Shown here one piece after another: positions 24,740 to 34,765 of a stretch of 64,000 nt of DNA (position 1 is its first letter; each line of letters starts with the position of its first letter). A model generated the notes under the pieces. That model was not told where the DNA came from, ran no database searches, and saw nothing but the letters and a program-made list of their open reading frames with translations. The translations under genes were made by a program, and so were the position numbers. This DNA comes from Mycolicibacterium sp. 018/SC-01/001 (GTDB taxonomy: Bacteria > Actinomycetota > Actinomycetes > Mycobacteriales > Mycobacteriaceae): NCBI RefSeq assembly GCF_007096635.1, contig NZ_VKAA01000001.1, forward strand, positions 558,001 through 622,000, written 5' to 3'.

Positions 24740-27574
24740 TCAGACGACGACGTTGACCAACCGGCCGGGCACTACGATCACCTTCTTGGGCGCGCGGCCC
24801 TCGAGGAAACCGACGACTTTCTCGTCGGCCAGGGCCGCGGCTTCGACGGCATCGGCGGCCGCGTCGGCCGACACCGTCACCCGGCTGCGGACCTTGCCGT
24901 TGACCTGCACCGGGTACTCGACGGTGTCTTCCACCAGGTAGGCCGGGTCGGCCACCGGGAAGGGGCCGTGCGCCAACGATCCGTGATGGCCGAGCCGCGA
25001 CCACAGCTCCTCGGCCAGGTGCGGGGCCAGCGGGGCCACCATGAGCACCAGTGGCTCCAGCGCCTCACGCGCTGTCACCGACTGCTTGGTGAGGTGGTTG
25101 GTGTACTCGATGAGCTTGGCGGCCGCTGTGTTGTTCCGCAATGCCGCGTAATCCTCGGTCACGCCGGAGATGGTGCGATGCAACACCTTTCGTGTCTCGT
25201 CGGCAGCCTCGTCCGCCGTGGCGCGCACCTCGCCCGTCGCCTCGTCGACCACGGATCGCCACACCCGCTGCAGGAATCGGTAGGCGCCCACGACGTCCTT
25301 GGTGGCCCACGGCCGCGACGCCTCCAGCGGGCCCATCGACATCTCGTACACCCGTAGCGTGTCGGCGCCGTAGGCCTCGCAGATCTCGTCGGGCGACACG
25401 GAGTTCTTCAGGCTCTTGCCGATCTTGCCGAACTCCTGGGTGACTTCGGCACCGTCGTAGAAGAACTTCCCGTCCCGCTCGATCACGTCGGCGGCCGGGA
25501 CGTACGTGCCGCGGGAGTCGGTGTAGGCGAAAGCCTGGATGTACCCCTGATTGACCAGCCGCCGGTACGGCTCCCGAGAGCTGACGTGGCCGAGGTCGTA
25601 GAGCACCTTGTGCCAGAACCGTGAGTAGAGCAGGTGCAGCACCGCGTGCTCGACACCACCGACGTAGAGATCCACGCCGCCGGGATCGTGCGGCCCGTGC
25701 TCGGCCGGCCGCGGACCCATCCAGTACGCCTCGTTCTGCGGGTCGCACATCGCTTCTGCGTTGAACGGGTCGGTGTAGCGCAGCTCGTACCAGGAACTGC
25801 CCGCCCACTGCGGCATGACGTTGGTGTCGCGGGTGTAGGGCTTGAGCCCGTCCCCGAGGTCGAGTTCCACGTTCACCCAGTCGGTGGCCTTCGCCAGGGG
25901 CGGCGACGGCTCACTGTCGGCATCGGTGGGGTCGAACAGAACCGGCGAGTAGTCCGGCACGTCGGGCAGCTCGACGGGCAGCAGCGCCTCGGGTAATCCG
26001 TGTGCGCGGCCCTGATCGTCGTAGACGATGGGGAACGGCTCTCCCCAGTACCGCTGCCGTGCGAAAAGCCAGTCCCGCAACTTGTATTCGACACGCGCTC
26101 GACCACGCCCGTCGGCCACCAGACGTTCGGTCATCGCCTCCTTCGCCGACGCGATGTCCTTGCCGTCGAGGAACCCGGAGTTGACTAGCTGCCCGTCCCC
26201 GCTGTACGCCGCCTCCGAAAGATCGCCTCCGGCAACCACTTCGACGATCGGGAGGCCGAACGTCGCGGCGAACTCCCAGTCCCGCTGATCGTGGCCGGGG
26301 ACCGCCATGATGGCGCCCGTGCCGTAGCCGGCCAGCACATAGTCTGCGATGAACACCGGAACCTGTTGTCCAGTGGCCGGATTCACCGCATAGGCACCGA
26401 CGAACACACCGGTCTTGGTCTTGTTCTCCTGACGCTCCAGGTCCGACTTCGCGGCGATCGAGGCTCGGTAGGCGGCCACCGCCTCCCGCGGGGACGCCGC
26501 GCCGAAGGTCCACCGCTCGTCCACGCCGTCGGGCCACCGCTCGGCGACCAGACCGTCGACCAGATCGTGCTCGGGGGCCAGCACCAGATACGTCGCACCG
26601 AACAGTGTGTCCGGGCGGGTGGTGAACACCTCGACATCCCCGGCGTCGGTGCCGAACAGCACGCTCGCCCCGGTGGACCGGCCGATCCAGTTGCGCTGCA
26701 TGGTCTTGACCTTGTCCGGCCAATCGAGCACGTCGAGGTCCTCGAGCAGGCGGTCGGAGTATGCCGTGATCCGCATCATCCACTGCCGCAGGCGTTTCCG
26801 GAACACCGGGAAGTTGCCGCGCTCGCTGCGACCGTCGGCGGTGACCTCCTCGTTGGCCAGCACCGTGCCCAGCCCGGGGCACCAGTTGACCACCGAATCG
26901 GCCAGATACACCAGGCGGTGCTCGGCCAGCACGTCGGCGCGCTCCCCCGGACCCAGCGCTGCCCAGCTGCGGCCGTCGCCGACCTCACGGGTGCCGCTCT
27001 CGAACTCGGCGACCAGCTCGGCGATCGGCCGGGCCTTGTTCTGCGCCGGGTCGAACCACGCGTTGTAGATCTGCAGGAAGATCCACTGCGTCCACTTGTA
27101 GTAGTCGACGTCGGTGGTCGAGAAGCTACGCCGTGTGTCGTGCCCGAGCCCCAACCGTCCCAGCTGACGGCGGAAGTTGACGATGTTGGCCTCGGTGCGG
27201 GTGCGCGGATGGGTACCGGTCTGGATGGCGTACTGCTCGGCGGGCAATCCGAACGCGTCGAAACCCAACGCGTGCAACACGTTCCTGCCCATCATCCGGT
27301 AGTAGCGGGCGTAGACGTCGGTGGCGATGTACCCGAGGGGATGCCCGACGTGCAGGCCCTCACCCGAGGGGTAGGGGAACATGTCCTGCACGAACATCTT
27401 GTCGGCGGGAACCTGTGTGCCGTCGGCGGGGGCCAGCTCGCCCACCGGGTTCGCGACGTTGAAGGTGCCGTCCTGCGCCCACCGCTGCTGCCAGGAGCGC
27501 TCGATCTCCCCGGCCAGCACCGCGTCATAGCGGTACCGGGGCATGTCGTCAGATCCAGGCAGCGTGTCGGTCAC
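24740..27574 (-). CDS. leuS: Leucyl-tRNA synthetase
   Basis: Charges tRNA-Leu. The 944-residue class I synthetase has the HIGH-type motif [16 protein letters not shown] (about 68-83) and the CP1 editing domain in the middle. The KMSKS equivalent is [11 protein letters not shown] (about 695-705), followed by an anticodon-binding helical domain and a C-terminal domain. The sequence [19 protein letters not shown] matches mycobacterial LeuS starts. The GTG at 27574 is chosen over a longer open frame because it fits homologues and because a TACGCT hexamer six bases upstream suggests leaderless transcription. Confidence 0.96.
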   Translation of the reverse strand: MTDTLPGSDDMPRYRYDAVLAGEIERSWQQRWAQDGTFNVANPVGELAPADGTQVPADKMFVQDMFPYPSGEGLHVGHPLGYIATDVYARYYRMMGRNVLHALGFDAFGLPAEQYAIQTGTHPRTRTEANIVNFRRQLGRLGLGHDTRRSFSTTDVDYYKWTQWIFLQIYNAWFDPAQNKARPIAELVAEFESGTREVGDGRSWAALGPGERADVLAEHRLVYLADSVVNWCPGLGTVLANEEVTADGRSERGNFPVFRKRLRQWMMRITAYSDRLLEDLDVLDWPDKVKTMQRNWIGRSTGASVLFGTDAGDVEVFTTRPDTLFGATYLVLAPEHDLVDGLVAERWPDGVDERWTFGAASPREAVAAYRASIAAKSDLERQENKTKTGVFVGAYAVNPATGQQVPVFIADYVLAGYGTGAIMAVPGHDQRDWEFAATFGLPIVEVVAGGDLSEAAYSGDGQLVNSGFLDGKDIASAKEAMTERLVADGRGRARVEYKLRDWLFARQRYWGEPFPIVYDDQGRAHGLPEALLPVELPDVPDYSPVLFDPTDADSEPSPPLAKATDWVNVELDLGDGLKPYTRDTNVMPQWAGSSWYELRYTDPFNAEAMCDPQNEAYWMGPRPAEHGPHDPGGVDLYVGGVEHAVLHLLYSRFWHKVLYDLGHVSSREPYRRLVNQGYIQAFAYTDSRGTYVPAADVIERDGKFFYDGAEVTQEFGKIGKSLKNSVSPDEICEAYGADTLRVYEMSMGPLEASRPWATKDVVGAYRFLQRVWRSVVDEATGEVRATADEAADETRKVLHRTISGVTEDYAALRNNTAAAKLIEYTNHLTKQSVTAREALEPLVLMVAPLAPHLAEELWSRLGHHGSLAHGPFPVADPAYLVEDTVEYPVQVNGKVRSRVTVSADAAADAVEAAALADEKVVGFLEGRAPKKVIVVPGRLVNVVV

Positions 27575-27580
27575 CCGAAC

Positions 27581-27586
27581 AGCGTA
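27581..27586 (-). promoter_or_regulatory. -10 element (TACGCT) of a leaderless leuS promoter
   Basis: On the minus strand TACGCT ends six bases before the GTG start of leuS. No T-box or other leader is possible if transcription begins there. Confidence 0.45.
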
Positions 27587-27771
27587 ATAAGCCGTAGCTG
27601 GGCGGCCCCGCGGGCCACGGGTTGGTCTCGGTTCCGTTGCGGATGCGTCAGGGGTTGATCCCAGGTCGATTCCAGCCCTGGTGACGGGCTCGACCCCGTG
27701 GATACATTTCTCGCCTGGCCCGGTCGAGAAGGCACCGGGGCGTCGGGCAGAGACTGGGAGGGCTTCACTCG

Positions 27772-28671
27772 ATGAGCGAAATCGCCCGCGGCTGGCGGGT
27801 TCTGGCAGAGGGTCTCGGCGCGGGCGCCGTCGCGACGGTGACTGTGCTCGCCCTCGCCGCACCGGTCTCGGCGCAACCGCTGCCGGTGCAGCCGACCCTG
27901 CCGTCCCCCGTCGGGATCGCGCAGCCGGCCGCGGCGGCCGTGCCCGCGGCGATGGCGCCCGCCACCCCGGGCGTGGCCGTACCTGCCGGCGTCGTCGCAG
28001 CACCTCAGCCACAGATCACTCCGGCCACCTCGGGCACGCTCCGCGACTTCTTCGCGGCCAAGGGCGTCACGATGCAACCTCAGTCCAGCAGCGACTTCCG
28101 CGCCCTGAACATCGTCCTGCCGATGCCGCGCGGGTGGCAGCACATCCCGGACCCGAACGTGCCCGATGCGTTCGCCGTCATCGCCGACCGCGTCGGCGGC
28201 AACGGGCTGTACTCCTCGAACGCCCAGATCGTGGTCTACAAGCTCGTCGGCGACTTCGATCCACGGGAAGCCATCAGCCACGGCTTCATCGACGCGCAGC
28301 AGCAGCCGGCATGGCGCGCCACCGACGCGTCGTTCGCCGACTTCGGCGGGATGCCGTCCTCGCTGATCGAGGGCACCTACCGCGAGAACGCGATGACGCT
28401 GAACACGTCGCGACGCCACGTGATCGCCACCGTCGGCCCGGACCGGTACCTGGTGTCCCTGGCCGTGACCACGAGCGTCGACCAGGTGGTGGCTGCCGCT
28501 GACGCGACCGACGCCATCGTCAAGGGATTCAAAGTGAGCGTGCCGTCCGCGGCACCCGTCCCCGGTGTGCCCTTGGGCGCACCGCCTGCGCCGGCACCTC
28601 CGGCGCCCCCTGCTCCTGCTCTCCCCGCTGCGGTGGCCCCCGCTCCGCAGCTCCTGGGACTGCAGGGTTGA
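27772..28671 (+). CDS. Mtc28-like proline-rich secreted antigen (Rv0040c-like, LpqN/LpqT domain)
   Basis: A 299-residue exported protein. The signal peptide ends near AAPVSAQ (residue ~35). An Ala/Pro-rich linker follows, then a globular LpqN/LpqT-type domain from about 82 to 255 ([29 protein letters not shown]). A Pro/Ala-rich tail closes the protein. M. tuberculosis Mtc28 is a strong T-cell antigen of unknown biochemical role; related LpqN binds envelope proteins. There is no lipobox cysteine, so it is secreted rather than lipid-anchored. Divergent from leuS, with about 200 bases between, and followed by a 13-bp hairpin. Confidence 0.88.
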   Translation: MSEIARGWRVLAEGLGAGAVATVTVLALAAPVSAQPLPVQPTLPSPVGIAQPAAAAVPAAMAPATPGVAVPAGVVAAPQPQITPATSGTLRDFFAAKGVTMQPQSSSDFRALNIVLPMPRGWQHIPDPNVPDAFAVIADRVGGNGLYSSNAQIVVYKLVGDFDPREAISHGFIDAQQQPAWRATDASFADFGGMPSSLIEGTYRENAMTLNTSRRHVIATVGPDRYLVSLAVTTSVDQVVAAADATDAIVKGFKVSVPSAAPVPGVPLGAPPAPAPPAPPAPALPAAVAPAPQLLGLQG

Positions 28672-28678
28672 GCGGCGT

Positions 28679-28712
28679 CGTCCCCCGGGCGAAGCCTGGC
28701 GCCCGGGGGACG
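28679..28712 (+). terminator. Strong hairpin after the Mtc28-like gene
   Basis: A perfect 13-bp GC-rich stem (28679-28691 with 28700-28712) closes an 8-base loop, starting seven bases after the stop codon. Confidence 0.8.
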
Positions 28713-28746
28713 GCGGCCCGCGCCGCAGCACGTATCCTCGTACCTC

Positions 28747-29100
28747 GTGATGGTCGCCGCAGTGTTGTGCCTGGGCGTCGCGTTCCTGACCGCGGCGCTG
28801 GGTGTCTGGTCGCTGACGCGGCCCGCCCCCATCGGTGACTTCGTGCGGCAGGTCCTGCGAGGGGTCGCCCCGATCCAGCTGGCCGCGGCCGTGATGCTGG
28901 CGGCGGGCGCAGCCGTCGGGTTGGCCGCCCCCGCCTCCACGGCTACCGTCGTGCTGGTTGTCTGCGTCGTCGGGGCGATCGCGACTGTCGCGGCCGGCTG
29001 CTGGCAGAGCGCCAAGGTCGTGGCCCGCGCGAACGCGAGGCAGAGCGCAGACGCCGCGTGCGCCGGCTCGTGCGCGGCCTGCACGCTGTCGTGCCGCTGA
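28747..29100 (+). CDS. Small membrane protein with cysteine-rich C-terminus (Rv0039c-like)
   Basis: A 117-residue protein with three hydrophobic helices (MVAAVLCLGVAFLTAALGVW, APIQLAAAVMLAAGAAVGLA, TVVLVVCVVGAIATVAAGC). Its C-terminal tail holds four cysteines in CAGSCAACTLSC. The tail could bind a metal or form disulfides. The function is unknown and I recall a short membrane homologue in M. tuberculosis at the same place. A GTG and the next-codon ATG are both possible starts. TATCCT eight bases upstream could make it leaderless. Confidence 0.8.
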   Translation: MMVAAVLCLGVAFLTAALGVWSLTRPAPIGDFVRQVLRGVAPIQLAAAVMLAAGAAVGLAAPASTATVVLVVCVVGAIATVAAGCWQSAKVVARANARQSADAACAGSCAACTLSCR

Positions 29101-29102
29101 CG

Positions 29103-29708
29103 TCAGTTGCGGCTGATGTCTATCGGGTGAGTTGCCAGTAGCGGCAACGGCATCGGCTGGCGCCGCAGCACCCGTCCCCACAGATCGGCCCGCGGTTCGG
29201 CGAGCACATCCGACGGCAGCGCCGACAGCACGATCCAGTCGTCGCGCTCGATCTCACCCTCGAGCTGCCCGATGGTCCATCCCGAGTAGCCGGCGAAGAT
29301 GCGCACGCCCTCGATGGCGGGCGCCACCTCGTCCGGATCCGCGTCCAGATCGACCATCGCGATGCGCCCCTGCACATGCCGCAGTCCGGGCACGTCGGCG
29401 GCGTCCACACCGGTCCGCAGCGTCGCCAGGCACAGCGCGGCATCACGCTTCACCGGTCCGCCGACGAACATCGTCTTCGGTTTGGTGGCCAGCTTCACCC
29501 ACTGCGGCAGCACGTTGTAGATGGCCGTCTCGCTGGGCCGGTTGAGCACCACGCCGAGGGTGCCGCCGTCGTTGTGCTCGACGATGTAGATCACGCTGCG
29601 ACGGAACGTCGGCTCCAGCAGATCGGTGTTGGCGAGCAGCAACGTCCCCGCACGCACCCGATGCGCCGCGGGAGCGACGAAATCCTCCGGGTCCTCTGAC
29701 TGCGCCAC
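29103..29708 (-). CDS. YqgE/AlgH family protein (UPF0301)
   Basis: A 201-residue AlgH-fold protein. Hallmarks are GTLLLANTDLLEPTFRRSVIYIVEH and GGTLGVVLNRPSE in the N-terminal half, FVGGPVKRDAALCL, and the AGYSGWTIGQLEGEI block near the C-terminus. The family's biochemical role is unsettled despite its wide conservation. M. tuberculosis has it as Rv0038 in the same neighbourhood. It is convergent with the small membrane protein gene (two bases apart) and divergent from the MFS gene. Confidence 0.93.
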   Translation of the reverse strand: MAQSEDPEDFVAPAAHRVRAGTLLLANTDLLEPTFRRSVIYIVEHNDGGTLGVVLNRPSETAIYNVLPQWVKLATKPKTMFVGGPVKRDAALCLATLRTGVDAADVPGLRHVQGRIAMVDLDADPDEVAPAIEGVRIFAGYSGWTIGQLEGEIERDDWIVLSALPSDVLAEPRADLWGRVLRRQPMPLPLLATHPIDISRN

Positions 29709-29831
29709 CGGATCATTCTGTCATCACCCCCGTCACGCGGAGGCGAAGAAACCGACGCCGGCACGATATTTGTACTGTGGTGTCCGGTCGCCCAAGGCCG
29801 ACCTCCGACGCGCCACCCACTCCGCTAGGAC

Positions 29832-31136
29832 GTGACCTCCGTGCCAGACGATCGCGCACCTCGCGCAGCGTGGCGTTCGGTGCTGGCGTCGGCCAGGTCG
29901 CTGCCGGAGTTCCGGCGTCTACTGGAGTTGCGTGCCGTCAGCCAGTTCGGTGACGGCCTGTTCCAGGCGGGGCTGGCCGGTGGGCTGATCTTCAATCCGG
30001 AGCGCGCAGCGGGCCCGTGGCAGATTGCGGCGTCGTTTGCCGTGCTGTTCCTGCCCTACTCCGTGCTCGGCCCGTTCCTCGGAGCGCTGCTGGACCGCTG
30101 GGATCGGCGCGTGGTCCTGATCGGCGCCAACGCCGGCCGGCTCGCGCTGATCATCGGCGTCGGCGTGCTGCTGGCGGCCGGGGTGGGTGATCTGCCGATC
30201 CTGCTGGGCGCGTTGTTCGTCAACGGCCTCACCCGCTTCGTGTCGTCCGGACTGTCTGCGGCACTGCCCCATGTCGTACCCCGCGACCAGGTGGTCGCCA
30301 TGAACTCGATCGCGACGGCCGTCGGCGGCGCGGCGGCGTTCTTCGGCGCGAACTTCATGTTGTTGCCGCGCTGGTTGTTCGGGGCGAGCGACTCCGGTGC
30401 CTCGGTCATCATCTTTCTGGTGGCGGTACCGGTCGCGGTGGCGCTGTGGCTGTCGGTGCGCTTTGCGCCCCGGATACTGGGTCCCGACGACAGCGCCCGG
30501 GCCGTGCACGGATCGGTCGCCTACGCGGTGGCCACCGGGTGGGTGCACGGCGCACGTACCGTCCTCGCCGTGCCGACCGTCACGGCGACGCTGGCCGGAT
30601 TGTCGGCACACCGGATGGCGTTCGGCCTCAACACCCTGCTGGTCCTCGTCCTGGTCCGCCACAGCGACACCGCCGCCGTCGCCGGTCTCGGTACTGCCGT
30701 GTTGTTCCTCGCTGCCGCCGGCACCGGAAGCTTCCTCGCCAACATCATCACGCCGACGCTGGTGCGCCGCTGGGGCCGCTACGCGACGCCGATCTGGGCG
30801 CTGTCCTTCGCTGCTGCCGTGCAGCTGTGCGGCGCGACACTGCAGCTGCCGGTGATGATCCTGTGCGGCTTCCTGCTCGGCGGGGCCGGTCAGGTGGTCA
30901 AGCTGTGCGCCGACACCGCGATGCAGATCGACGTCGACGACGCGCTGCGTGGACATGTCTTCACCGTTCAGGACGCCCTGTTCTGGATGGCGTTCGTGCT
31001 CGCAATCACCGCCGCGGCATCAGTCATGCCCGCCAACGGGCACGCGCCGGGCCTCGCGATCGCCGGCACCGTGCTCTACCTGCTGGGACTGGCCGTCTAT
31101 GCCACGGTGGCCCGGCGTCGACGCCCCGCGGGCTAG
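29832..31136 (+). CDS. Major facilitator superfamily transporter (Rv0037c-like)
   Basis: A 434-residue carrier with about 12 transmembrane helices. The MFS loop 2-3 motif appears as [21 protein letters not shown] (about residues 80-100). The permeability substrate is unknown; the family resembles MFS_3 exporters. Two in-frame GTG codons (29832 and 29841) can start the protein. The next gene follows after 10 bases but appears to have its own leaderless promoter inside this gene's end. Confidence 0.9.
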   Translation: MTSVPDDRAPRAAWRSVLASARSLPEFRRLLELRAVSQFGDGLFQAGLAGGLIFNPERAAGPWQIAASFAVLFLPYSVLGPFLGALLDRWDRRVVLIGANAGRLALIIGVGVLLAAGVGDLPILLGALFVNGLTRFVSSGLSAALPHVVPRDQVVAMNSIATAVGGAAAFFGANFMLLPRWLFGASDSGASVIIFLVAVPVAVALWLSVRFAPRILGPDDSARAVHGSVAYAVATGWVHGARTVLAVPTVTATLAGLSAHRMAFGLNTLLVLVLVRHSDTAAVAGLGTAVLFLAAAGTGSFLANIITPTLVRRWGRYATPIWALSFAAAVQLCGATLQLPVMILCGFLLGGAGQVVKLCADTAMQIDVDDALRGHVFTVQDALFWMAFVLAITAAASVMPANGHAPGLAIAGTVLYLLGLAVYATVARRRRPAG

Positions 31137-31139
31137 GGT
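31134..31139 (+). promoter_or_regulatory. -10 element (TAGGGT) of a leaderless promoter
   Basis: TAGGGT overlaps the stop codon of the MFS gene and ends seven bases before the ATG at 31147. Confidence 0.45.
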
Positions 31140-31146
31140 TTGCGGC

Positions 31147-31926
31147 ATGGCCGGAGCTGCCCCGATCGTCGCTGACCTGCGCGCCGAGAGCGACGAGCTG
31201 GATGCGCTGGTCGCTGACCTGCCGGCCGAGCGCTGGGCGACCGACACACCGGCGCCACGGTGGACGATCGCACATCAGATCGCGCATCTGCTGTGGACCG
31301 ACCGCACATCGCTGACCGCGGTCACCGACGAAGCAGCGTTCGCGGCCGAGGTCGTGCCCGCCGCGGCGCGGAATCCGACCGGTTTCGTCGACGCCGCCGC
31401 CGAGGAGTTGGCGGCGACCCCGCCCGGCACCTTGCTCGCTGACTGGCGGACCACCCGCGCCGCGCTGCACGATGCGCTGCTGGCGGTCGAGGACGGCCGC
31501 AAACTGCCGTGGTTCGGGCCGCCGATGAGTGCGGCGTCCATGGCGACCGCGCGGTTGATGGAGACCTGGGCGCACGGCCTCGATGTCGCCGATGCGCTGG
31601 GCGTGACTCGGCCGCCGACCGCCCGGCTGAAGGCCGTCGCGCACATCGGGGTGCGCACGCGCGACTTCGCGTTCGCGGTGCACGGCCTCCCGCCGCCGGC
31701 CGAATCGTTCCACGTGAAACTTCGCGGGCCCGACGGCGGGGACTGGACCTGGGGTCCCGAGGACGCCGCGCAACGGGTGACGGGCTCTGCCGAGCACTTC
31801 TGCATGCTCGTGACGCAGCGCCGTCCGCGCGCCGTCCTCGATGTCGTCGCCGTCGGCCCGGACGCCGAGCAGTGGCTCACGATTGCGCAGGCCTTCGCCG
31901 GGCCGCCGGGGACCGGCCGCGGCTGA
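31147..31926 (+). CDS. Maleylpyruvate isomerase-type/DinB-like protein (Rv0036c-like, TIGR03084)
   Basis: A 259-residue protein with an N-terminal DinB/MDMPI four-helix bundle. The pattern is [35 protein letters not shown], with a later [15 protein letters not shown] supplying the second histidine of the metal site. A C-terminal sterol-carrier-like domain ([21 protein letters not shown]) follows. Homologues bind a divalent metal and some act with mycothiol. The reaction here is unknown. It ends 13 bases from the convergent DxDxDG-repeat gene, the junction where this block meets the pcnA-sigM block. Confidence 0.87.
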   Translation: MAGAAPIVADLRAESDELDALVADLPAERWATDTPAPRWTIAHQIAHLLWTDRTSLTAVTDEAAFAAEVVPAAARNPTGFVDAAAEELAATPPGTLLADWRTTRAALHDALLAVEDGRKLPWFGPPMSAASMATARLMETWAHGLDVADALGVTRPPTARLKAVAHIGVRTRDFAFAVHGLPPPAESFHVKLRGPDGGDWTWGPEDAAQRVTGSAEHFCMLVTQRRPRAVLDVVAVGPDAEQWLTIAQAFAGPPGTGRG

Positions 31927-31939
31927 CTCTCGCGGGGAA

Positions 31940-32434
31940 TCAGAGCGGGGTGGCGCTGTCGGCGGTACCGTCCCCGTCGCCGTCGACGAGGCGGACGTCC
32001 CAGCGGCCGTCGCGGTCGGTGTCGACCCAGGCGGTGCCGGTTCCGAACGCACGATCGGCGAGCCCGTCCCCGTCCGTGTCGACCAACTGCTCGTCGGCCT
32101 GACCGTCGCCGTCGAGATCCACGGTCGCGCTGCCCGCCGGATGCTCGACACCGTCGAGCCCGAGCCAGCGCAGCGCTGTCCCGCGATCCAACGGCACCGC
32201 CCAGGTGCCCGTCCCGTCGTCACCGACGTCGACTGCGGCCGCTCCCCCGACGCCGAGGACCCCGCGCTCGGCGAGCCCGTCGGCATCGAGATCGGCGAGC
32301 GCGTCGTCGACGAGACCGTCGTGATCGAGGTCGAGCAGCACCCCGTCCAGCACACCGTCGCCGTCGATGTCGGTGGTCGGGTCGGCGCTCCACATCGTCG
32401 CGCCGCCGGCGAGATCACCCAGGCAGTACTCCAT
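31940..32434 (-). CDS. DxDxDG-repeat calcium-type protein (Rv3906c-like)
   Basis: A 164-residue protein of unknown function. It contains seven DxDxDGxx(D/E) loops, for example DIDGDGVLD, DLDHDGLVD, DTDGDGLAD, DTDRDGRWD and DGDGDGTAD, of the type that binds calcium in dockerins and thrombospondin-3 repeats. A spacer with GTGTWAVPLDRGTALRW lies in the middle. The protein starts MEYCLGDLAGG and has no signal peptide or transmembrane helix, unlike most proteins of this kind. It begins 17 bases after the pcnA stop, so it is probably the second gene of that operon. Calcium binding is inferred. Confidence 0.78.
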   Translation of the reverse strand: MEYCLGDLAGGATMWSADPTTDIDGDGVLDGVLLDLDHDGLVDDALADLDADGLAERGVLGVGGAAAVDVGDDGTGTWAVPLDRGTALRWLGLDGVEHPAGSATVDLDGDGQADEQLVDTDGDGLADRAFGTGTAWVDTDRDGRWDVRLVDGDGDGTADSATPL

Positions 32435-32451
32435 GACTGTCAGACGCCCGG

Positions 32452-33906
32452 CTAGGCCCGCTGGTTCCACCACCGGAGCAATTCGTCGACCGCCTCGTCG
32501 TGACTGAGCGGACCGCGATCCAGACGCACCTCCTTGAGGTGATTCCACGCCTGGCCCACCGCCGGGCCGGGCGGGATGCCGAGGATCTCCATGATCTCGT
32601 TGCCGTCGATGTCCGGCCGGACCCGCGCGAGGTCCTCCTTCTCCGCCAACTCCGCGATGCGGTGCTCGAGGTCGTCGTAATTGGCCTGCAGCCGCGCCGC
32701 GCGCCGCTTGTTGCGCGTCGTGCAGTCCGCCCGCACCAGCTTGTGCAGCCGGCTCAACAGCGGGCCGGCGTCGGTCACGTAGCGGCGGACCGCCGAATCG
32801 GTCCAGCGGCCCTCCCCGTAGCCGTGGAACCGCAGATGCAGGTACACCAGCTGCGACACGTCGTCGACCATCTGCTTGGAGTACTTCAGCGCCCGCATCC
32901 GCTTGCGGGCCATCTTCGCGCCCACCACCTCGTGGTGATGGAAGCTCACCCCGCCGTCGGGTTCGTGACGCCGTGTCGCGGGCTTACCGATGTCGTGCAG
33001 CAGCGCCGCCCAGCGCAACACCAGGTCCGGACCGTCCGTCTCGAGGTCGATCGCCTGCCGCAGCACCGTCAGCGAGTGCTGGTAGACGTCCTTGTGCTGG
33101 TGATGTTCGTCGATGGCCATCCGCATCGCGCCGACCTCGGGCAGCACGATCTCCCCCAGCCCGGTCTGCACCATCAGGTCGACTCCCGCCACCGGGTCGG
33201 CACCCAGCAGCATCTTGTCCAGTTCGGCCGCGACACGCTCGACGCTGATCCGGGACAACTGGGGAGCCATCTCGGTCAGCGCCGTGCGGACCCGCGGTGC
33301 CACGGTGAACTCCAGCTGCGAGGCGAACCGCGCGGCACGCAGCATCCGCAGCGGATCGTCGGTGAAGGACACCTCGGGCTCGGAGGGCGTGTCGAGCGTG
33401 CGGGACTGCAGCGCGGCGAGACCACCGAGGGGATCGAGGAACTCCCCCAGGCCACCCGGCTGATCCGGATCCAGCCGCACGGCCATCGCGTTGACGGTGA
33501 AGTCCCGGCGTACCAGGTCGTCGGCGAGGTTGTCCCCGAAGCGAACCTCGGGGTGACGCGTCACGTGGTCGTACGAGTCGGCGCGAAAGGTGGTGAGCTC
33601 CAGACGGTCACCGTTCTTGCCGACGCCAACCGTGCCGAACTCGATACCCGTGTCCCACAGCGCGTCCGCCCACCCGGCCAGCAGGGCCTGCATCTGCTCC
33701 GGCCGGGCGTCGGTGGTGAAATCCAGATCGGTGCCGAGCCGCCCCAGCAGCGCATCGCGCACACTGCCGCCCACCAGGTAGACGGAGTGGCCCGCATCGG
33801 TGAACAGGCGGCCCAGAGCAGTCAGCACCTTGTGGTGCCGCCCGAGTGACACTTGCGCGGCAGCCAGCAGGGCGGCGACATCTTGTCCGGACGAGGGCTC
33901 AGGCAC
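32452..33906 (-). CDS. pcnA: CCA tRNA nucleotidyltransferase
   Basis: Adds or repairs the 3'-CCA end of tRNAs. The 484-residue protein has the class II nucleotidyltransferase head YLVGGSVRDALLGRLGTDLDFTT (about 40-62), whose DLD carries the catalytic aspartates. The neck, body and RNA-binding helices follow, then an HD domain (LRWAALLHDIGKPATRRHEP near 297) and a C-terminal tail. The poly(A) polymerase symbol is the traditional mycobacterial name; CCA addition is more likely. Divergent from the Nudix gene with about 85 bases between. Confidence 0.93.
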   Translation of the reverse strand: MPEPSSGQDVAALLAAAQVSLGRHHKVLTALGRLFTDAGHSVYLVGGSVRDALLGRLGTDLDFTTDARPEQMQALLAGWADALWDTGIEFGTVGVGKNGDRLELTTFRADSYDHVTRHPEVRFGDNLADDLVRRDFTVNAMAVRLDPDQPGGLGEFLDPLGGLAALQSRTLDTPSEPEVSFTDDPLRMLRAARFASQLEFTVAPRVRTALTEMAPQLSRISVERVAAELDKMLLGADPVAGVDLMVQTGLGEIVLPEVGAMRMAIDEHHQHKDVYQHSLTVLRQAIDLETDGPDLVLRWAALLHDIGKPATRRHEPDGGVSFHHHEVVGAKMARKRMRALKYSKQMVDDVSQLVYLHLRFHGYGEGRWTDSAVRRYVTDAGPLLSRLHKLVRADCTTRNKRRAARLQANYDDLEHRIAELAEKEDLARVRPDIDGNEIMEILGIPPGPAVGQAWNHLKEVRLDRGPLSHDEAVDELLRWWNQRA

Positions 33907-33979
33907 GTCCGATGAGCCTACTGGTCACAGGCATGTCACCGACCGGCGAGTGGAGCGTGGCCGGTAGTTCATGGCAGCT

Positions 33980-33985
33980 ACTATC
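33980..33985 (+). promoter_or_regulatory. -10 element (TACTAT) of a leaderless promoter
   Basis: TACTAT ends six bases before the GTG at 33992. This favours that GTG over the ATG at 33971 as the start of the Nudix gene. Confidence 0.5.
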
Positions 33986-33991
33986 GCTTGG

Positions 33992-34765
33992 GTGTCGGAC
34001 GGCGAGCAGCCAAAACCTCGACGACGCCGTGGGCGGCGTCGCGGCCGACGCGCGGCAGGACCACCCGAGGCGAGCACCGGCACGGCGCCCGAGACCCCGG
34101 CCGACGCCTCCACCGATCGAGAACCGGCGACACCCAAACCCCAGCGCTCCCGTCCGCGCCGGCCCACCGAGCGCCTGCGCACGGTCCACGAGACGTCCGC
34201 GGGTGGCCTGGTCATCGACGGTCTCGACGGACCCAAGGAGAGCCAGGTCGCCGCGCTGATCGGCCGGATCGACCGCCGCGGCCGCATGCTGTGGTCACTG
34301 CCCAAAGGACACATCGAACGCGGCGAGACCGCCGAACAGACCGCGATCCGCGAGGTCGCCGAGGAGACCGGCATCCAGGGCAGCGTGCTGGCCGCGCTCG
34401 GCAGCATCGACTACTGGTTCGTGACCGAGGGCCGCCGCGTCCACAAGACCGTGCACCACTACCTGATGCGATTCGCCGGCGGCGAGCTGTCCGATGAGGA
34501 CGTCGAGGTCACCGAGGTGGCCTGGGTGCCGGTGCAGGAACTGCCGAAACGACTCGCCTACGCCGACGAGCGCCGGCTGGCCGAGGTGGCCGACGAGCTC
34601 ATCGACAAGCTGCACTCCGATGGACCCGCTGCGCTACCGCCGTTGCCCCGCACCACTCCGCGGCGCCGGGGACAGACACATTCGCGCACCCGTAACCACC
34701 GGCCTGATCCGACAGCGCAACCCCAGCCGGGCCGACGGGCGAACGGCTACGGTCAGGGTCCGTGA
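33992..34765 (+). CDS. mutT4: Nudix hydrolase (MutT4/Rv3908-like)
   Basis: The 257-residue protein has a very basic N-terminus ([11 protein letters not shown]) followed by a Nudix domain. The Nudix box is [27 protein letters not shown], with the catalytic REVAEETG at about residues 127-134. The fold start is the family stretch [12 protein letters not shown] Pro/Arg-rich tail ends the protein. The substrate could be an oxidised nucleotide or another nucleoside diphosphate derivative; the mutT4 name follows M. tuberculosis usage. The stop overlaps the next start as GTGA, coupling it to the DUF6049 gene. Confidence 0.9.
   Translation: MSDGEQPKPRRRRGRRRGRRAAGPPEASTGTAPETPADASTDREPATPKPQRSRPRRPTERLRTVHETSAGGLVIDGLDGPKESQVAALIGRIDRRGRMLWSLPKGHIERGETAEQTAIREVAEETGIQGSVLAALGSIDYWFVTEGRRVHKTVHHYLMRFAGGELSDEDVEVTEVAWVPVQELPKRLAYADERRLAEVADELIDKLHSDGPAALPPLPRTTPRRRGQTHSRTRNHRPDPTAQPQPGRRANGYGQGP

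Noticed and set aside
27575..27771. A T-box or other riboswitch upstream of leuS
   Set aside because: No T-box sequence or specifier structure was seen, and a promoter-like hexamer six bases before the start codon suggests there is no leader.
27571..29181. A 536-codon minus-strand frame across the Mtc28-like region
   Set aside because: The plus-strand genes have signal peptides and known family features; the minus frame has none and only extends past the leuS start.
31707..31720. A parS-like sequence GTTCCACGTGAAAC
   Set aside because: It differs by one base from the 14-bp core and by three from the full consensus, and it lies inside a coding region. ParB binding cannot be claimed without data.
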